Shown here: piece by piece, positions 55,482 through 63,955 of the stretch
How positions within the stretch are numbered: position 1 is the stretch's first letter
Layout: every line of letters begins with the position of its first letter
Assembly: GCA_016192135.1 (NCBI GenBank)
Contig: JACPUR010000040.1
Coordinates: 1-64,000, forward strand
DNA length: 64,000 bases
DNA from: Candidatus Tectomicrobia bacterium
GTDB taxonomy: Bacteria; UBA8248
Reading direction: 5' to 3'
Program-made: the position numbers and the translations under genes
The notes under the pieces: model-generated
The model's database searches: none
Told to the model about the DNA's origin: nothing
Seen by the model: the letters and a program-made list of their open reading frames with translations, nothing else

Positions 55482-56543
55482 CTACAGCCGCCGGATGATG
55501 TCGGCGGTGGCCTCCTTGGTGGTGGCCGTGCCGCCGAGGTCCCGGGTGCGGTTGCCCTGGGCCAGGTGGCCGCGCACGGCCCGCTCGAGGCGCCGGGCGG
55601 CGCGCTCCTCGCCGAGGTAGTCCAGCATCAGCCCGGCCGAGAGGACGGCCGCGACGGGGTTGGCGATGCCCTTCCCCATGATGTCGGGGGCGGAGCCGTG
55701 GACGGGCTCGAACATGCCGGGGGCGGTGCGGGCGGGGTTGGTGTTGGCGCTGGCGGCGACGCCCAGGCCCCCCACGATGGCCGCGCCCAGGTCGGTGAGG
55801 ATGTCGGCGAAGAGGTTGGTCGAGACCACCACGTCGAAGCGGCCGGGGCGGCGGACGAACTCCAGCGCGGCGGCGTCCACGAGGTACTTGGCGGTCTTCA
55901 CCTTCTTGTAGCGCGGGCGCGCGGCCACCTCGGCGAACACCTCGTCCCAGAGCACCAGGGTGTGGCCCTGGGCGTTGGACTTGGTGACGTTGGTGACGTG
56001 CTTCCCGCGCTTGAGGGAGGCCTCGAAGGCGGCGGCGATGATGCGCTCGCAGCCCCGCCGGGTGAACAGCGCCACCTGGGCGGCCACCTCCCCGGGGAAG
56101 CCCTGGTAGTGGCGGCCGCCGATGGGGCTGTACTCGCCCTCGGTGTTCTCGCGGAAGAAGAGCATGTCGATGTCGCCCGGGCCGCAGCCCTTGAGGGGGG
56201 ACTCGAGCCCCTCGTAGAGGACGATGGGCCGGGCGTTGATGTAGAGGTCGAAACCCCGGCGGATGGGCAGGAGGAGCTGGTTCAGGGTGATGTGGTCGGG
56301 GATGTCGGGCCGGCCCACGGCGCCGAGCAGGATGGCGTCGAAGGGGCGGAGGCGCTCGAGATAGTCCTCCGGGCACATGCGGCCCTTGGCGTGGTAGTAG
56401 TCGCTCCCCCACGGGAAGGACGCGAAGCCGAACGAGAGCCCCCGCTCGCTCCGGGCGAGCGAGCGCAGGACGCGCACCGCCTCGCCCACGACCTCGGGCC
56501 CGATTCCGTCTCCGGGTACCAGCGCGATCCGATGCTTGGCCAT
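55482..56543 (-). CDS. Tartrate/D-malate dehydrogenase-like beta-decarboxylating enzyme
   Basis: 353-residue member of the isocitrate/isopropylmalate dehydrogenase family. The N-terminus HRIALVPGDGIGPEVVGEAV and motifs DLYINARPIVLYEGLESPLK, FFRENTEGEYSPIGGRHYQG, the substrate Lys in NVTKSNAQGHTLVLWDEVF and the metal-site Asp in DVVVSTNLFADILTDLG are present. The phrase INARPIVLYEG and SAPDIMGKGIANPVAAVLS fit the tartrate/D-malate dehydrogenase subgroup rather than LeuB. It oxidises a 2-hydroxyacid with NAD+ and decarboxylates it. No related pathway genes are adjacent. Confidence 0.88.
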   Translation of the reverse strand: MAKHRIALVPGDGIGPEVVGEAVRVLRSLARSERGLSFGFASFPWGSDYYHAKGRMCPEDYLERLRPFDAILLGAVGRPDIPDHITLNQLLLPIRRGFDLYINARPIVLYEGLESPLKGCGPGDIDMLFFRENTEGEYSPIGGRHYQGFPGEVAAQVALFTRRGCERIIAAAFEASLKRGKHVTNVTKSNAQGHTLVLWDEVFAEVAARPRYKKVKTAKYLVDAAALEFVRRPGRFDVVVSTNLFADILTDLGAAIVGGLGVAASANTNPARTAPGMFEPVHGSAPDIMGKGIANPVAAVLSAGLMLDYLGEERAARRLERAVRGHLAQGNRTRDLGGTATTKEATADIIRRL

Positions 56544-56577
56544 GCCACCTCCGAGGATGCCCGCCGGGGGGCGGGGA

Positions 56578-58149
56578 TCAGAAACCCTGCGACACCAGGT
56601 ACTCCACCGGATTGTAGTCGTCGGTGAGGACGGGCCCGTAGGCGCCCGGCAGGGGAGGCGCCACCCGCGAGCCCGCGATGAAGGCGAGCTGCGGATCGGC
56701 CTCGAGCCGGCCCATGAGGGAGAGGAAGCGGCCTTCCTCCCGGTCGCGGAAGGCGAAGAAGAGCACGTTCTGCGCCGCGCCGGGCAGGGCCGGATCGGTG
56801 CTGAACACCCAGACGTCCGGGAAGACCGAGGCGAGGGTGCGGTAGACCGATGCGTAGAGCACCCCGCCGGGGCCGGAGCGGTGGGCGATGAGATTCATCA
56901 GGAAGGCGCCGCCCGGCGCCAGCTTGCCCCGCACCTCCTCGAAGAACTCCCGGGTCACCAGATGGGGCGGGATGTTCCTGAGCCCCCGGTAGGCGTCTCC
57001 CACGATGAAGTCCCATTGGCCGCCGGTCTCGCGCAGCACGCGCCGGCCGTCCCCCGGGAGGACGCGGACCTTGGGATAACGGTCCAGGTGGAAGAACCTG
57101 CGCCCCGCCTGGATCACGTCGGGGTCGAGCTCGGCCACGGTGATGTCGACTGCGGGGCGCGAGAGATGGAGGGCCTTGGGCATGGTGAACCCCCCGCCCC
57201 CCAGGAAGAAGGCGCTCCGCATCTCCGGCAGCGCGACCCTCCCCAGGGCGAGGAACCGGGAATAGCGGAAGTGCAGGGCGCGGTCGTCGCCCGCCACCAT
57301 CGCGGCCTCCGGCTGGGAGTCGAGGTAGAGCTCGAACACCTGGCGCCCGCCGTCCTCCCAGTTCTGGATGCGGATGGTGTGGTACATGTTCTCCTGGAAG
57401 TGGATGGTCTGCGGCAGCCTGCCGGGCGGCCGCCCCGCCCAGGCGGCTCCGGCCGCGAGGCAGACGGCGGCCAGCAGGGCGGCTCCCTGCACCGCCTTGA
57501 GGCCCGGGCCGGCGCCGTGCCCGCGGGTCAGCCAGAGCCCGGCCCCTCCCGCCAGGGCCAGGGCCACCGAAGTCGCCAGAAAGATCGAGTTCAGCCCAAA
57601 GGCCGGGATGAAGAAGAAGCCGGTGGCGAAGGTGCCCGCGATGCTCCCCACCGTGGACCAGGTGAAGAGATCCCCCGTCACCGTGCCGATGAGGCGCTCG
57701 TCGCTCGCCTTGAGCTTGACGGCGTAGGGGGTGAGGATGGCCAGGATGAAGCTCGGGGCCACGAAGAGGAGGATGCCCGCGAAGATGGGGCCCGAGCGCA
57801 GGCTCAGCCCCCGCTCGAGGACGGGCATGAGGACCGCCCGCAGGAAGGGCACCAGCGCCACCAGGGCCGCGCCGATGATCATGAGGAGGAAGAACATGCG
57901 GAACGAGGGGGCGCGGTCGGCCAGGCGCCCCCCGGCCGAGTAGCCCAGGCTCAGGGCGGCGAGGATGATGCCGATCATGCTCGTCCAGGTGAAGAGCGTG
58001 TTGCCGAAATGGGGGGCCAGCACCCGGCCCGCCGCGATCTCAAGAATGAGGATGGAGCCTCCCGAGAGGAACACGCAGATGTAGAGATACCATGTTTCCC
58101 ATCCGGCCGCCGCGTCCTCGCGGGCCGCGGCGGGCGCTCGCCTGGCCAT
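56578..58149 (-). CDS. Membrane-anchored spermidine synthase-like fusion
   Basis: 523-residue protein with an N-terminal membrane half (about seven helices, residues 20-230) fused to a polyamine-synthase-type aminopropyltransferase domain. The C-terminal half shows FFLGGGGFTMPKALHLSRPA (SAM-type glycine loop), ITVAELDPDVIQAGRRFF, VLPGDGRRVLRETGG and DFIVGDAYRGLRNIPPHLVT with the catalytic Asp, and LTDDYNPVEYL at the end. Such fusions are widespread but their product is rarely known. It is the last of three minus-strand genes, back-to-back with an ABC binding-protein gene. Confidence 0.88.
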   Translation of the reverse strand: MARRAPAAAREDAAAGWETWYLYICVFLSGGSILILEIAAGRVLAPHFGNTLFTWTSMIGIILAALSLGYSAGGRLADRAPSFRMFFLLMIIGAALVALVPFLRAVLMPVLERGLSLRSGPIFAGILLFVAPSFILAILTPYAVKLKASDERLIGTVTGDLFTWSTVGSIAGTFATGFFFIPAFGLNSIFLATSVALALAGGAGLWLTRGHGAGPGLKAVQGAALLAAVCLAAGAAWAGRPPGRLPQTIHFQENMYHTIRIQNWEDGGRQVFELYLDSQPEAAMVAGDDRALHFRYSRFLALGRVALPEMRSAFFLGGGGFTMPKALHLSRPAVDITVAELDPDVIQAGRRFFHLDRYPKVRVLPGDGRRVLRETGGQWDFIVGDAYRGLRNIPPHLVTREFFEEVRGKLAPGGAFLMNLIAHRSGPGGVLYASVYRTLASVFPDVWVFSTDPALPGAAQNVLFFAFRDREEGRFLSLMGRLEADPQLAFIAGSRVAPPLPGAYGPVLTDDYNPVEYLVSQGF

Positions 58150-58235
58150 TCGGACCTCCCCGGGTAAGAGACGCCCCTCACTCTAGGTCAGCGCAACCGG
58201 GGGGGCAACCGCCGCGGCGCGGCGGGCGGGTTTCG

Positions 58236-58264
58236 TTGACCCCCTCCCGGCCATCTCCTATACT
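58236..58264 (+). promoter_or_regulatory. Sigma70 promoter of the orphan ABC binding protein
   Basis: TTGACC (58236-58241), 17-bp spacer, TATACT (58259-58264). The transcript would start about 110 bp before the gene. It is close to consensus in both boxes. Confidence 0.75.
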
Positions 58265-58383
58265 CACCCCAATTCAAGACCCAAGAGACGGGTCCGCGCC
58301 GGAATCGGTTCCGGGAGGACCCACGCCTTATGAGGGGCGGCCGCCACGCGGAGGCCCCGGGAAATCCTGTCATGGAGGGAATC

Positions 58384-59973
58384 ATGCGACGGATCTTTTT
58401 CTCCATAGCCGTATGCGCCGTACTCGTGTCGGCCCTGGGCGCCCCGCCCCGCGCCGGAGCCGCCAAGAAGGGGGGGACGCTCCGCATCGCCATGGAGGGA
58501 AACATCCCCCACATGGACGGGACCGTGGTGCTCGGCCTGCCGATCAAGTTCTACCGCGAGATCTCAGGCTCGAGCCTCGTCATGGTCAACGAGAAGTACG
58601 AGATCGTGGGCGACCTGGCCCACAAGTGGGAGTTCTCGGACGAAGGGCGGGTTATCACCTTCCATCTGAGGCCCGGGGCGAAGTTCCACGACGGCACCCC
58701 GCTCGACGCCGAGGCCGTGAAGTGGAACTTCGACCTCATCAACGGCCGGCTCGAGACGGACTGGATGAAGGAGGAGAAGAAGAAGAACCCCAAGTTCAAG
58801 TTCAACTCGAGCTATAACCTCTATCTTTACCAGGTGAAGAAGGTGGAGGTGGTGGACAAGCACACCGTGCGGCTCCACCAGCAGGACCTGGGCAAGGGCA
58901 TGACGCTCCCCGCCCTCGCCGGCTACTTCACCCGCATAACCTTCGTTTCGCCCACGGCCTACAACCGCGACTACGACAAGTTCAAGCGGCTGCCGGTCTA
59001 CAGCGGGCCCTTCAAGATCACCGAGTACAAACACAACCAGCTCGTGGTGATGGAGCGGTTCAAGGACTATTACATCAAGGATCGCCCCCATCTCGACCGC
59101 ATCGAGATCTACTACATGCCGGACGCCAACCAGCGCCTGAACGCCCTGCGCGCCGGCCAGATCGACATGATCTTCAGCGTGCCCCTCTCCCTGGTGGCCA
59201 CCCTCGAGAAGACCCCCGGCGTGAAGCTCCACACCGGCCGGACGGCGACCACCATGGGGATCCCCATCAACAACCAGCGCGGCCCCTTCAAGGACGTCCG
59301 CGTGCGCAAGGCGCTCGGCTGCCACGGCATCGACCGCGCCCTCATCGTGCGCACCGCCCTCCGCGGGCTGTCTGAGCCGTGGGCCTCCTTCTCCGGCCCG
59401 GGCGCCCGGGACGCCATCGACCTGACGGCGGAGTGCCGCTTCGACCCGGCGAAGGTCAAGTCCCTCCTCGCCGAGGCGGGCTACGGCCCCCAGAAACCCT
59501 TCAAGTTCCAGATGCCCATCATCAACTCCGACCCCACCTACGCCGAGATCGCCCAGATCATGAAGACCACCTACGGACAGATGGGGATCCAGATGGACAT
59601 CCAGGTCCTCGATCGGGCCACGTGGGTGAACCTCTTCGTCCTGCGGCGGGTGGCCGACATGACCATCCAGGACACTTTGCCCACCTTCGACTTCAACTCG
59701 GCCAGCCACACCTTCTACTCCAAGACCTTCCTCGACTACTACATGATGAAGGACCCGAAGGTGGACGCCATGGTCGAGGAATGGCGCTCCACCATCGATC
59801 CGAAGAAGCAGATCGAGATCAGCCACCGCCTCCAGCGCTACATCGTGGATCAGGGCTACTACCCCTCGGTGGCGGGCTCCCCCTTCATCCAGGCGACCCG
59901 GGACTACGTGAAGGACTTCGCCTTCCGCAACAAGATCATCTTCACCCTCAGGGACACCTGGCTGGACAAATAG
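58384..59973 (+). CDS. ABC importer substrate-binding protein (SBP family 5), orphan
   Basis: 529-residue periplasmic binding protein of the DppA/OppA type. ATG 58384 follows GGAGGGA; ATG codons at 58372 and earlier lack such a site. A signal peptide (MRRIFFSIAVCAVLVSALGA) is followed by GGTLRIAMEGNIPHMD. Family signatures are DLAHKWEFSDEGRVITFHLR, GAKFHDGTPLDAEAVKWNFD and YSGPFKITEYKHNQLVVMER. No permease or ATPase is adjacent; a terminator follows. It might deliver its ligand to the permeases at 26405-28304 or others. The ligand is unknown. Confidence 0.9.
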   Translation: MRRIFFSIAVCAVLVSALGAPPRAGAAKKGGTLRIAMEGNIPHMDGTVVLGLPIKFYREISGSSLVMVNEKYEIVGDLAHKWEFSDEGRVITFHLRPGAKFHDGTPLDAEAVKWNFDLINGRLETDWMKEEKKKNPKFKFNSSYNLYLYQVKKVEVVDKHTVRLHQQDLGKGMTLPALAGYFTRITFVSPTAYNRDYDKFKRLPVYSGPFKITEYKHNQLVVMERFKDYYIKDRPHLDRIEIYYMPDANQRLNALRAGQIDMIFSVPLSLVATLEKTPGVKLHTGRTATTMGIPINNQRGPFKDVRVRKALGCHGIDRALIVRTALRGLSEPWASFSGPGARDAIDLTAECRFDPAKVKSLLAEAGYGPQKPFKFQMPIINSDPTYAEIAQIMKTTYGQMGIQMDIQVLDRATWVNLFVLRRVADMTIQDTLPTFDFNSASHTFYSKTFLDYYMMKDPKVDAMVEEWRSTIDPKKQIEISHRLQRYIVDQGYYPSVAGSPFIQATRDYVKDFAFRNKIIFTLRDTWLDK

Positions 59974-59988
59974 GAAGGCCTACGGCAT

Positions 59989-60032
59989 CACGCCCCCACC
60001 CCCTTGGCAAGGGGGGTGGGGGCGTGAATTTT
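59989..60032 (+). terminator. Rho-independent terminator after the orphan binding protein
   Basis: Stem CACGCCCCCACC.CCCTT / AAGGGG.GGTGGGGGCGTG around a short GGC loop, followed by AATTTT. It begins 16 bp beyond the stop codon. Confidence 0.8.
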
Positions 60033-60130
60033 CCCCGCGATGGCCCCGCCGGCCGCGCCCCGCGCCCGCCTGGATTTTTCGGCTCCGATCCCGCATAAAT
60101 CCCGGAGGAGCCCCCTTCGAGGAGCCCGCC

Positions 60131-60823
60131 GTGCCCGCGCCCCCAAAGGTTTACTCCTCCTCCGCCGAGGCCGTGGCGGACATCCCCGACGGCGCCGTCA
60201 TCCTCCTCGGCGGCTTCGGCGGGGTGGGCGTGCCCGAGAACCTCCTCGCCGCCATGGCGGACCACCCGGCGCGTGAGCTGACCGTCGTCTCGAACCACGC
60301 CGGGTTCGGGGAGCGGGGCCTGGGCCGCCTCCTGCGCCAGGGCAAGGTGCGCAAGATGATCTGCACCTACGCCTTCCACAAGAGCGCCTTCATCTTCCGG
60401 GAGCTCTACATGGCCGGGAAAATCGAGCTCGAGCAAATCCCCCAAGGCACCCTGGCCGAGCGCCTCAGGGCCGCCGGGGCGGGCATCCCCGCCTTCTACA
60501 CCCCCACGGGCGCGGGCACGCTCGCCGCCGAGGGGAAGGAAATCCGCTCCTTCAACGGCCGCGAGGCCCTGCTGGAGTACGCCCTGCCCGGGGACTTCGC
60601 CCTCATCAAGGCCCACACGGCCGACCGGCTGGGGAACCTCGTCTACCGGGGAACGGCCGGGAACTTCAACCCCGTCATGGCGGCGGCGGCGCGGGTGGCC
60701 ATCGCCGAGGTGGAGCGCATCGTGGAGACGGGAGGCATCCCGCCCGAGCAGGTCCACACGCCCTCCGTGTACGTGGGCCGCGTCGTCCGGGGAGAGAACC
60801 TTGACTTTCGCTCGGAGGCTTGA
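60131..60823 (+). CDS. 3-oxoacid CoA-transferase subunit A
   Basis: 230-residue subunit A of a family I CoA-transferase (ScoA/AtoD-like); GTG start. The CoA-binding and fold motifs ILLGGFGGVGVPENLLAAMA, GKIELEQIPQGTLAERLRAA, GAGIPAFYTPTGAGTLAAEG and GNLVYRGTAGNFNPVMAAAA are all present. The end IPPEQVHTPSVYVGRVV is typical. It overlaps the B subunit by 23 bp. The enzyme moves CoA between succinyl- or acetyl-CoA and a 3-oxoacid or similar acid in ketone or fatty acid breakdown. Confidence 0.92.
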   Translation: MPAPPKVYSSSAEAVADIPDGAVILLGGFGGVGVPENLLAAMADHPARELTVVSNHAGFGERGLGRLLRQGKVRKMICTYAFHKSAFIFRELYMAGKIELEQIPQGTLAERLRAAGAGIPAFYTPTGAGTLAAEGKEIRSFNGREALLEYALPGDFALIKAHTADRLGNLVYRGTAGNFNPVMAAAARVAIAEVERIVETGGIPPEQVHTPSVYVGRVVRGENLDFRSEA

Positions 60824-61496
60824 GGCGGCCGCGCTCGGCCCGGACGATATCGCCCGCCGCGTGGCGCGCGAGGTGCCGGACGGCGCGGTGGTGAACCTGG
60901 GGATCGGCATCCCCACCCGGGTGGCGAACTTCGTCCCCCCGGAGCGGGGCATCCTCTTCATGGCCGAGAACGGCATCCTGGGCGTGGGGCCCCGGCCGCC
61001 CAAGGGCCGGGAGGACCGCGACCTCGTGAACGCCTCACGAGAGCCCATCACCGCGCTGCCGGGCGCGGCCATCTTCGGCCACGCGGACTCCTTCGCCATG
61101 ATCCGGGGCGGCCACGTGGACATCGCCGTGCTGGGCGCGCTCCAGGTTTCGGCCGGGGGCGACCTCGCCAACTGGACGGTGCCGGGCGCGGGCAAGGGCG
61201 GCATCGGCGGCGCGATGGACCTCGCCACCGGCGCGCGCGCCGTCTACGCCATCATGACCCACCTCACCAAGGAGGGGGAGCTGAAGCTCCTGGAGGAGTG
61301 CACCTATCCCCTCACCGCGCGCCGGGTGGTGACCAAGCTCTTCACCGACATCGCCTTCATCGAGTTCACGCCCGAGGGGCCCCTCCTCCGGGAAGTGGCG
61401 CAGGGCCTCACCGCCGAGGACGTGCAGCGGGCCAGCGCGCCCCGGCTGCGCGTCGCCGAGCCCCTCGGGGCGCTGGCGCGGGAGGAGGGGCCGTGA
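60801..61496 (+). CDS. 3-oxoacid CoA-transferase subunit B
   Basis: 231-residue catalytic subunit; TTG start with GGAGAG upstream, inside the end of the A gene. The catalytic Glu is in the canonical ENG motif (FMAENGILGVGP). Other features: VVNLGIGIPTRVANFVPPER, FGHADSFAMIRGGHVDIAVL, and GAGKGGIGGAMDLATGARAV. Unlike the CoA-transferase-like pair at 39678-41260 it should be a true transferase. The stop overlaps the FIST gene start (GTGA). Confidence 0.93.
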   Translation: MTFARRLEAAALGPDDIARRVAREVPDGAVVNLGIGIPTRVANFVPPERGILFMAENGILGVGPRPPKGREDRDLVNASREPITALPGAAIFGHADSFAMIRGGHVDIAVLGALQVSAGGDLANWTVPGAGKGGIGGAMDLATGARAVYAIMTHLTKEGELKLLEECTYPLTARRVVTKLFTDIAFIEFTPEGPLLREVAQGLTAEDVQRASAPRLRVAEPLGALAREEGP

Positions 61497-62719
61497 TCCG
61501 CGCCGGCGCCGGGCTCTCGGACCTCGCCGCCTCGGGCGAGGCCGTCCGGCGGGCGGTGGCGGAGGCGGCCGGGGAGGCGCGGCTGGACCGGGCGGACCTG
61601 CTCTTCCTCTTCGTGACGTCGGATCACCTGCCCCAGTTCCCCGAGGTGGCGCGCGCGGCGGCCCAGGCCTCGGGCGGGGCTCGCATAGTGGGCTGCACCG
61701 GCTACGGCGTCCTCACCTCCGAGGGAGAGATCGAGGGCGGCCCCGGCGTCGCCGCCCTCGCCCTGGGCGGGGACGGCGTCGCGGCCGCGCCCTTCCTCTC
61801 GGAGGGGCTGAGCGCCGCCCCGCGCGAGTGCGGCCGGGCCATCGGCCGGCAGGCGCGCGGGACGCTGGGCGCGAAGCTGGAGGAGGGCTCGCCGCCCCTG
61901 GTCATCCTCCTCCCGGACACCTACAACCTCCGCCCGCGCGAGCTCTTCGAGGGCATCCACGAGGGGCTGGGCCGGCGCGCCGTCATCGTGGGAGGCGGGG
62001 CGTCGGAGAACGGCTCGCTCGGCCGCACCTTCCAGTTCCTGGACGGCCGGGTGCACAACAACGCCGTGGCGGGCGCCGTCCTGGCGGGCGGGCAGGCGCG
62101 CTTCATCGGCATCTCCCAGGCCTACCAGCCGGTGGGCGACCCCTGGCTGGTGACCCGGGCGAAGGACAACCTCATCTTCGAGATCTCGGGCCGGCCCGCC
62201 TTCGAGGTCTTCGCCGAGGCGGCCGGCCCCGAGCTGATGGAGAACCTGCGCGCCGCCGCCTCCCAGGTCTTCGTCGGGATCCCCGGGGACCCGGACCAGG
62301 TCTCCCTCGACCACGGCAACTACATCGTGCGGCCCATCGTGGGGGTGGAGCCGGCCAAGGGCATCCTCGCCCTGGCCGAGCCCATCCCCGTGGGCCAGGC
62401 GATCACCTTCGCCCGGCGGGACGGCGGGCGCGCCCTGGACGACTTCGAGGCCATGCTCCAGAAAGGGGTGGACCGCTTCGGGCGGGGGAACTTCGACGAC
62501 GCGGCCGCCTTCGGCCTCTACTTCAACTGCGCCGGGCGGGGCAGCGCCCTCTACGGCTCGCGCGGGGTGGACGCCGCCGCCATCCGCCGGGCGATGTTCG
62601 GCCTGCCGGTGGCGGGCTTCTTCACCGGGGCCGAGATCGGCCCGATCGGGGGCCACGACCACCTGCACCAGTTCTCGGGCGTGCTGGTGCTCCTGGGCGA
62701 GAACCCGGGGGTGAGATAG
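61493..62719 (+). CDS. FIST-domain protein
   Basis: 408-residue protein of the FIST N + FIST C family, a predicted sensory ligand-binding module. The GTG start (MIRAGAGLSDLAASGEAVRR) has GGAGGAGGGG upstream. FIST_N covers about residues 25-220 (ARIVGCTGYGVLTSEGEIEG, RRAVIVGGGASENG), and FIST_C about 240-395 ending EIGPIGGHDHLHQFSGVLVL. It is not fused to kinase or cyclase output domains, so it may bind a small molecule itself. Translational coupling to a CoA-transferase suggests a sensor for the same substrate (inference). Confidence 0.9.
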   Translation: MIRAGAGLSDLAASGEAVRRAVAEAAGEARLDRADLLFLFVTSDHLPQFPEVARAAAQASGGARIVGCTGYGVLTSEGEIEGGPGVAALALGGDGVAAAPFLSEGLSAAPRECGRAIGRQARGTLGAKLEEGSPPLVILLPDTYNLRPRELFEGIHEGLGRRAVIVGGGASENGSLGRTFQFLDGRVHNNAVAGAVLAGGQARFIGISQAYQPVGDPWLVTRAKDNLIFEISGRPAFEVFAEAAGPELMENLRAAASQVFVGIPGDPDQVSLDHGNYIVRPIVGVEPAKGILALAEPIPVGQAITFARRDGGRALDDFEAMLQKGVDRFGRGNFDDAAAFGLYFNCAGRGSALYGSRGVDAAAIRRAMFGLPVAGFFTGAEIGPIGGHDHLHQFSGVLVLLGENPGVR

Positions 62720-62748
62720 GGTAAAAGGAAGGGATGCGAGACGAAGAA

Positions 62749-62846
62749 TTTCCCTCTCCCCTTGGGAGAGGGGAGGGTGAGGGTGCCTTGCCCGTCCGCT
62801 TCCCTCACCCCAGCCCTCTCCCGGAGGGAGAGGGAGCGCCCCGCAG
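62749..62846. repeat. CCCTCTCCC/GGGAGAGGG dispersed repeat
   Basis: CCCTCTCCCCTTGGGAGAGG, a spacer with GTGAGGG, then CCCTCACCCCAGCCCTCTCC and GGAGGGAGAGGGAG. The first and third elements of 10894-11034 are clearly shared. Confidence 0.75.
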
Positions 62847-62926
62847 GGGCGGCGGCGGAACGCCCCTGCTTATGCATCCGGCGCCGCATCACATTATCCA
62901 CGATGGGTCATTCACCGGGAGACCTC

Positions 62927-63355
62927 ATGGGCTACAGCACCGGCAACATCATCGTGACGACCGTGCACGTCCTCTCGGCCATCCTCGCGGTCGGGGGCGT
63001 GGCCTTCCTGCGCTTCGTGGCGCTGCCCTTCGCCGAGGGGCTGCCCGGGCAGGAGCGCGCCCGCTTCCAGGAGACCCTGCGCAGGCGCTTCACCCCGATC
63101 CTGCACGGCTCCTTCACCCTGCTTCTCCTGACCGGCATCCACCACATCACCCGCATCATCCGCTCGGGGCTGGCTTTTTCGCCGGAGCTCATCGCGAAAA
63201 TTGTCCTCGCCCTCGCCATCATCTTCATCGGGGTGGCCCTCACCCTGCCCTCGGGCATGGAGGGGATGAAGGCCCGGCGCAAGCAGTGGCTCAGCGTGAA
63301 CCTCGCCCTCGCGCTGATCGTGGTCTTCCTCGGAATCCTGGTGACGCACCGGTAG
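62927..63355 (+). CDS. Small four-helix membrane protein, CopD-like
   Basis: 142-residue inner-membrane protein. ATG 62927 (MGYSTGNIIVTTVHVLSAIL) has GGGAGA upstream; ATG 62903 has none. Four hydrophobic helices lie at about 8-30, 50-72, 82-104 and 117-138. Histidine and glycine placement in the first helix (VHVLSAILAVGGVAFLRFVA) recalls the CopD family of metal/redox membrane proteins, but the match is by pattern only. It is followed by the sigma factor gene after 9 bp, so they may be co-transcribed. Confidence 0.65.
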   Translation: MGYSTGNIIVTTVHVLSAILAVGGVAFLRFVALPFAEGLPGQERARFQETLRRRFTPILHGSFTLLLLTGIHHITRIIRSGLAFSPELIAKIVLALAIIFIGVALTLPSGMEGMKARRKQWLSVNLALALIVVFLGILVTHR

Positions 63356-63364
63356 GGCGCGAAG

Positions 63365-63955
63365 ATGGAAGATGGGGAGCTCGGCGTGGCCATCCGCGAG
63401 AACGGCGGGAGAATCCGCGCCTACATCGCGCGGATGATCGGCGCGGACGATGAGGCGGACGACCTCCTCCAGGAAACCTTCGCCCGCGCCCTGGCGGCGA
63501 AGGATTCGTTCCAGGGCGAATCGAAGATCTCGACCTGGCTCTACTCCATCGCGACCCACGCCTGCCTGGATTACCTGAAGAGCGCGCGGCGCCGCCGGGT
63601 CGATCTCGTCCCCCCCGAGACGCTCATCCGGGTGACGGCGGACGAGGAGGAATCCCCCCACCTCTCCGCCGCCCTCCTCATCGACCAAGCCCGGATGGGC
63701 GAGTGCGTCCGGGGCCTCATCGGCGAGCTTCCCCCGGACCAGCGCATGGCGCTCCTCCTGCACGACATCGAGGGAATGAACCTCGCGGGCCTCGCGGATG
63801 CTCTCGGCTGTACCGCCGCAACGGCCAAGGTACGGATTCACCGGGCCCGGAAGAGGCTTCGCGCCGTCCTCGAAGAAAACTGCGCCTTCGGCTGCGACGG
63901 CCGGGGCGTCTTCGTCTGCGAGCCCAAATCTCCGGATAAAAAACCTCTCGCCTGA
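63365..63955 (+). CDS. ECF-family RNA polymerase sigma factor with Cys-containing tail
   Basis: 196-residue sigma-70 family factor. Region 2 (about 10-80): DDEADDLLQETFARALAAKD and STWLYSIATHACLDYLKSAR. Region 4 (about 115-168): ELPPDQRMALLLHDIEGMNL with AGLADALGCTAATAKVRIHR. A 25-residue tail holds three Cys (ENCAFGCDGRGVFVCEPKSP), a feature of some ECF groups with metal- or redox-sensing partners. The next gene, probably an anti-sigma factor, would lie past the right edge; the last 45 bp show only the start of that gap. Confidence 0.88.
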   Translation: MEDGELGVAIRENGGRIRAYIARMIGADDEADDLLQETFARALAAKDSFQGESKISTWLYSIATHACLDYLKSARRRRVDLVPPETLIRVTADEEESPHLSAALLIDQARMGECVRGLIGELPPDQRMALLLHDIEGMNLAGLADALGCTAATAKVRIHRARKRLRAVLEENCAFGCDGRGVFVCEPKSPDKKPLA

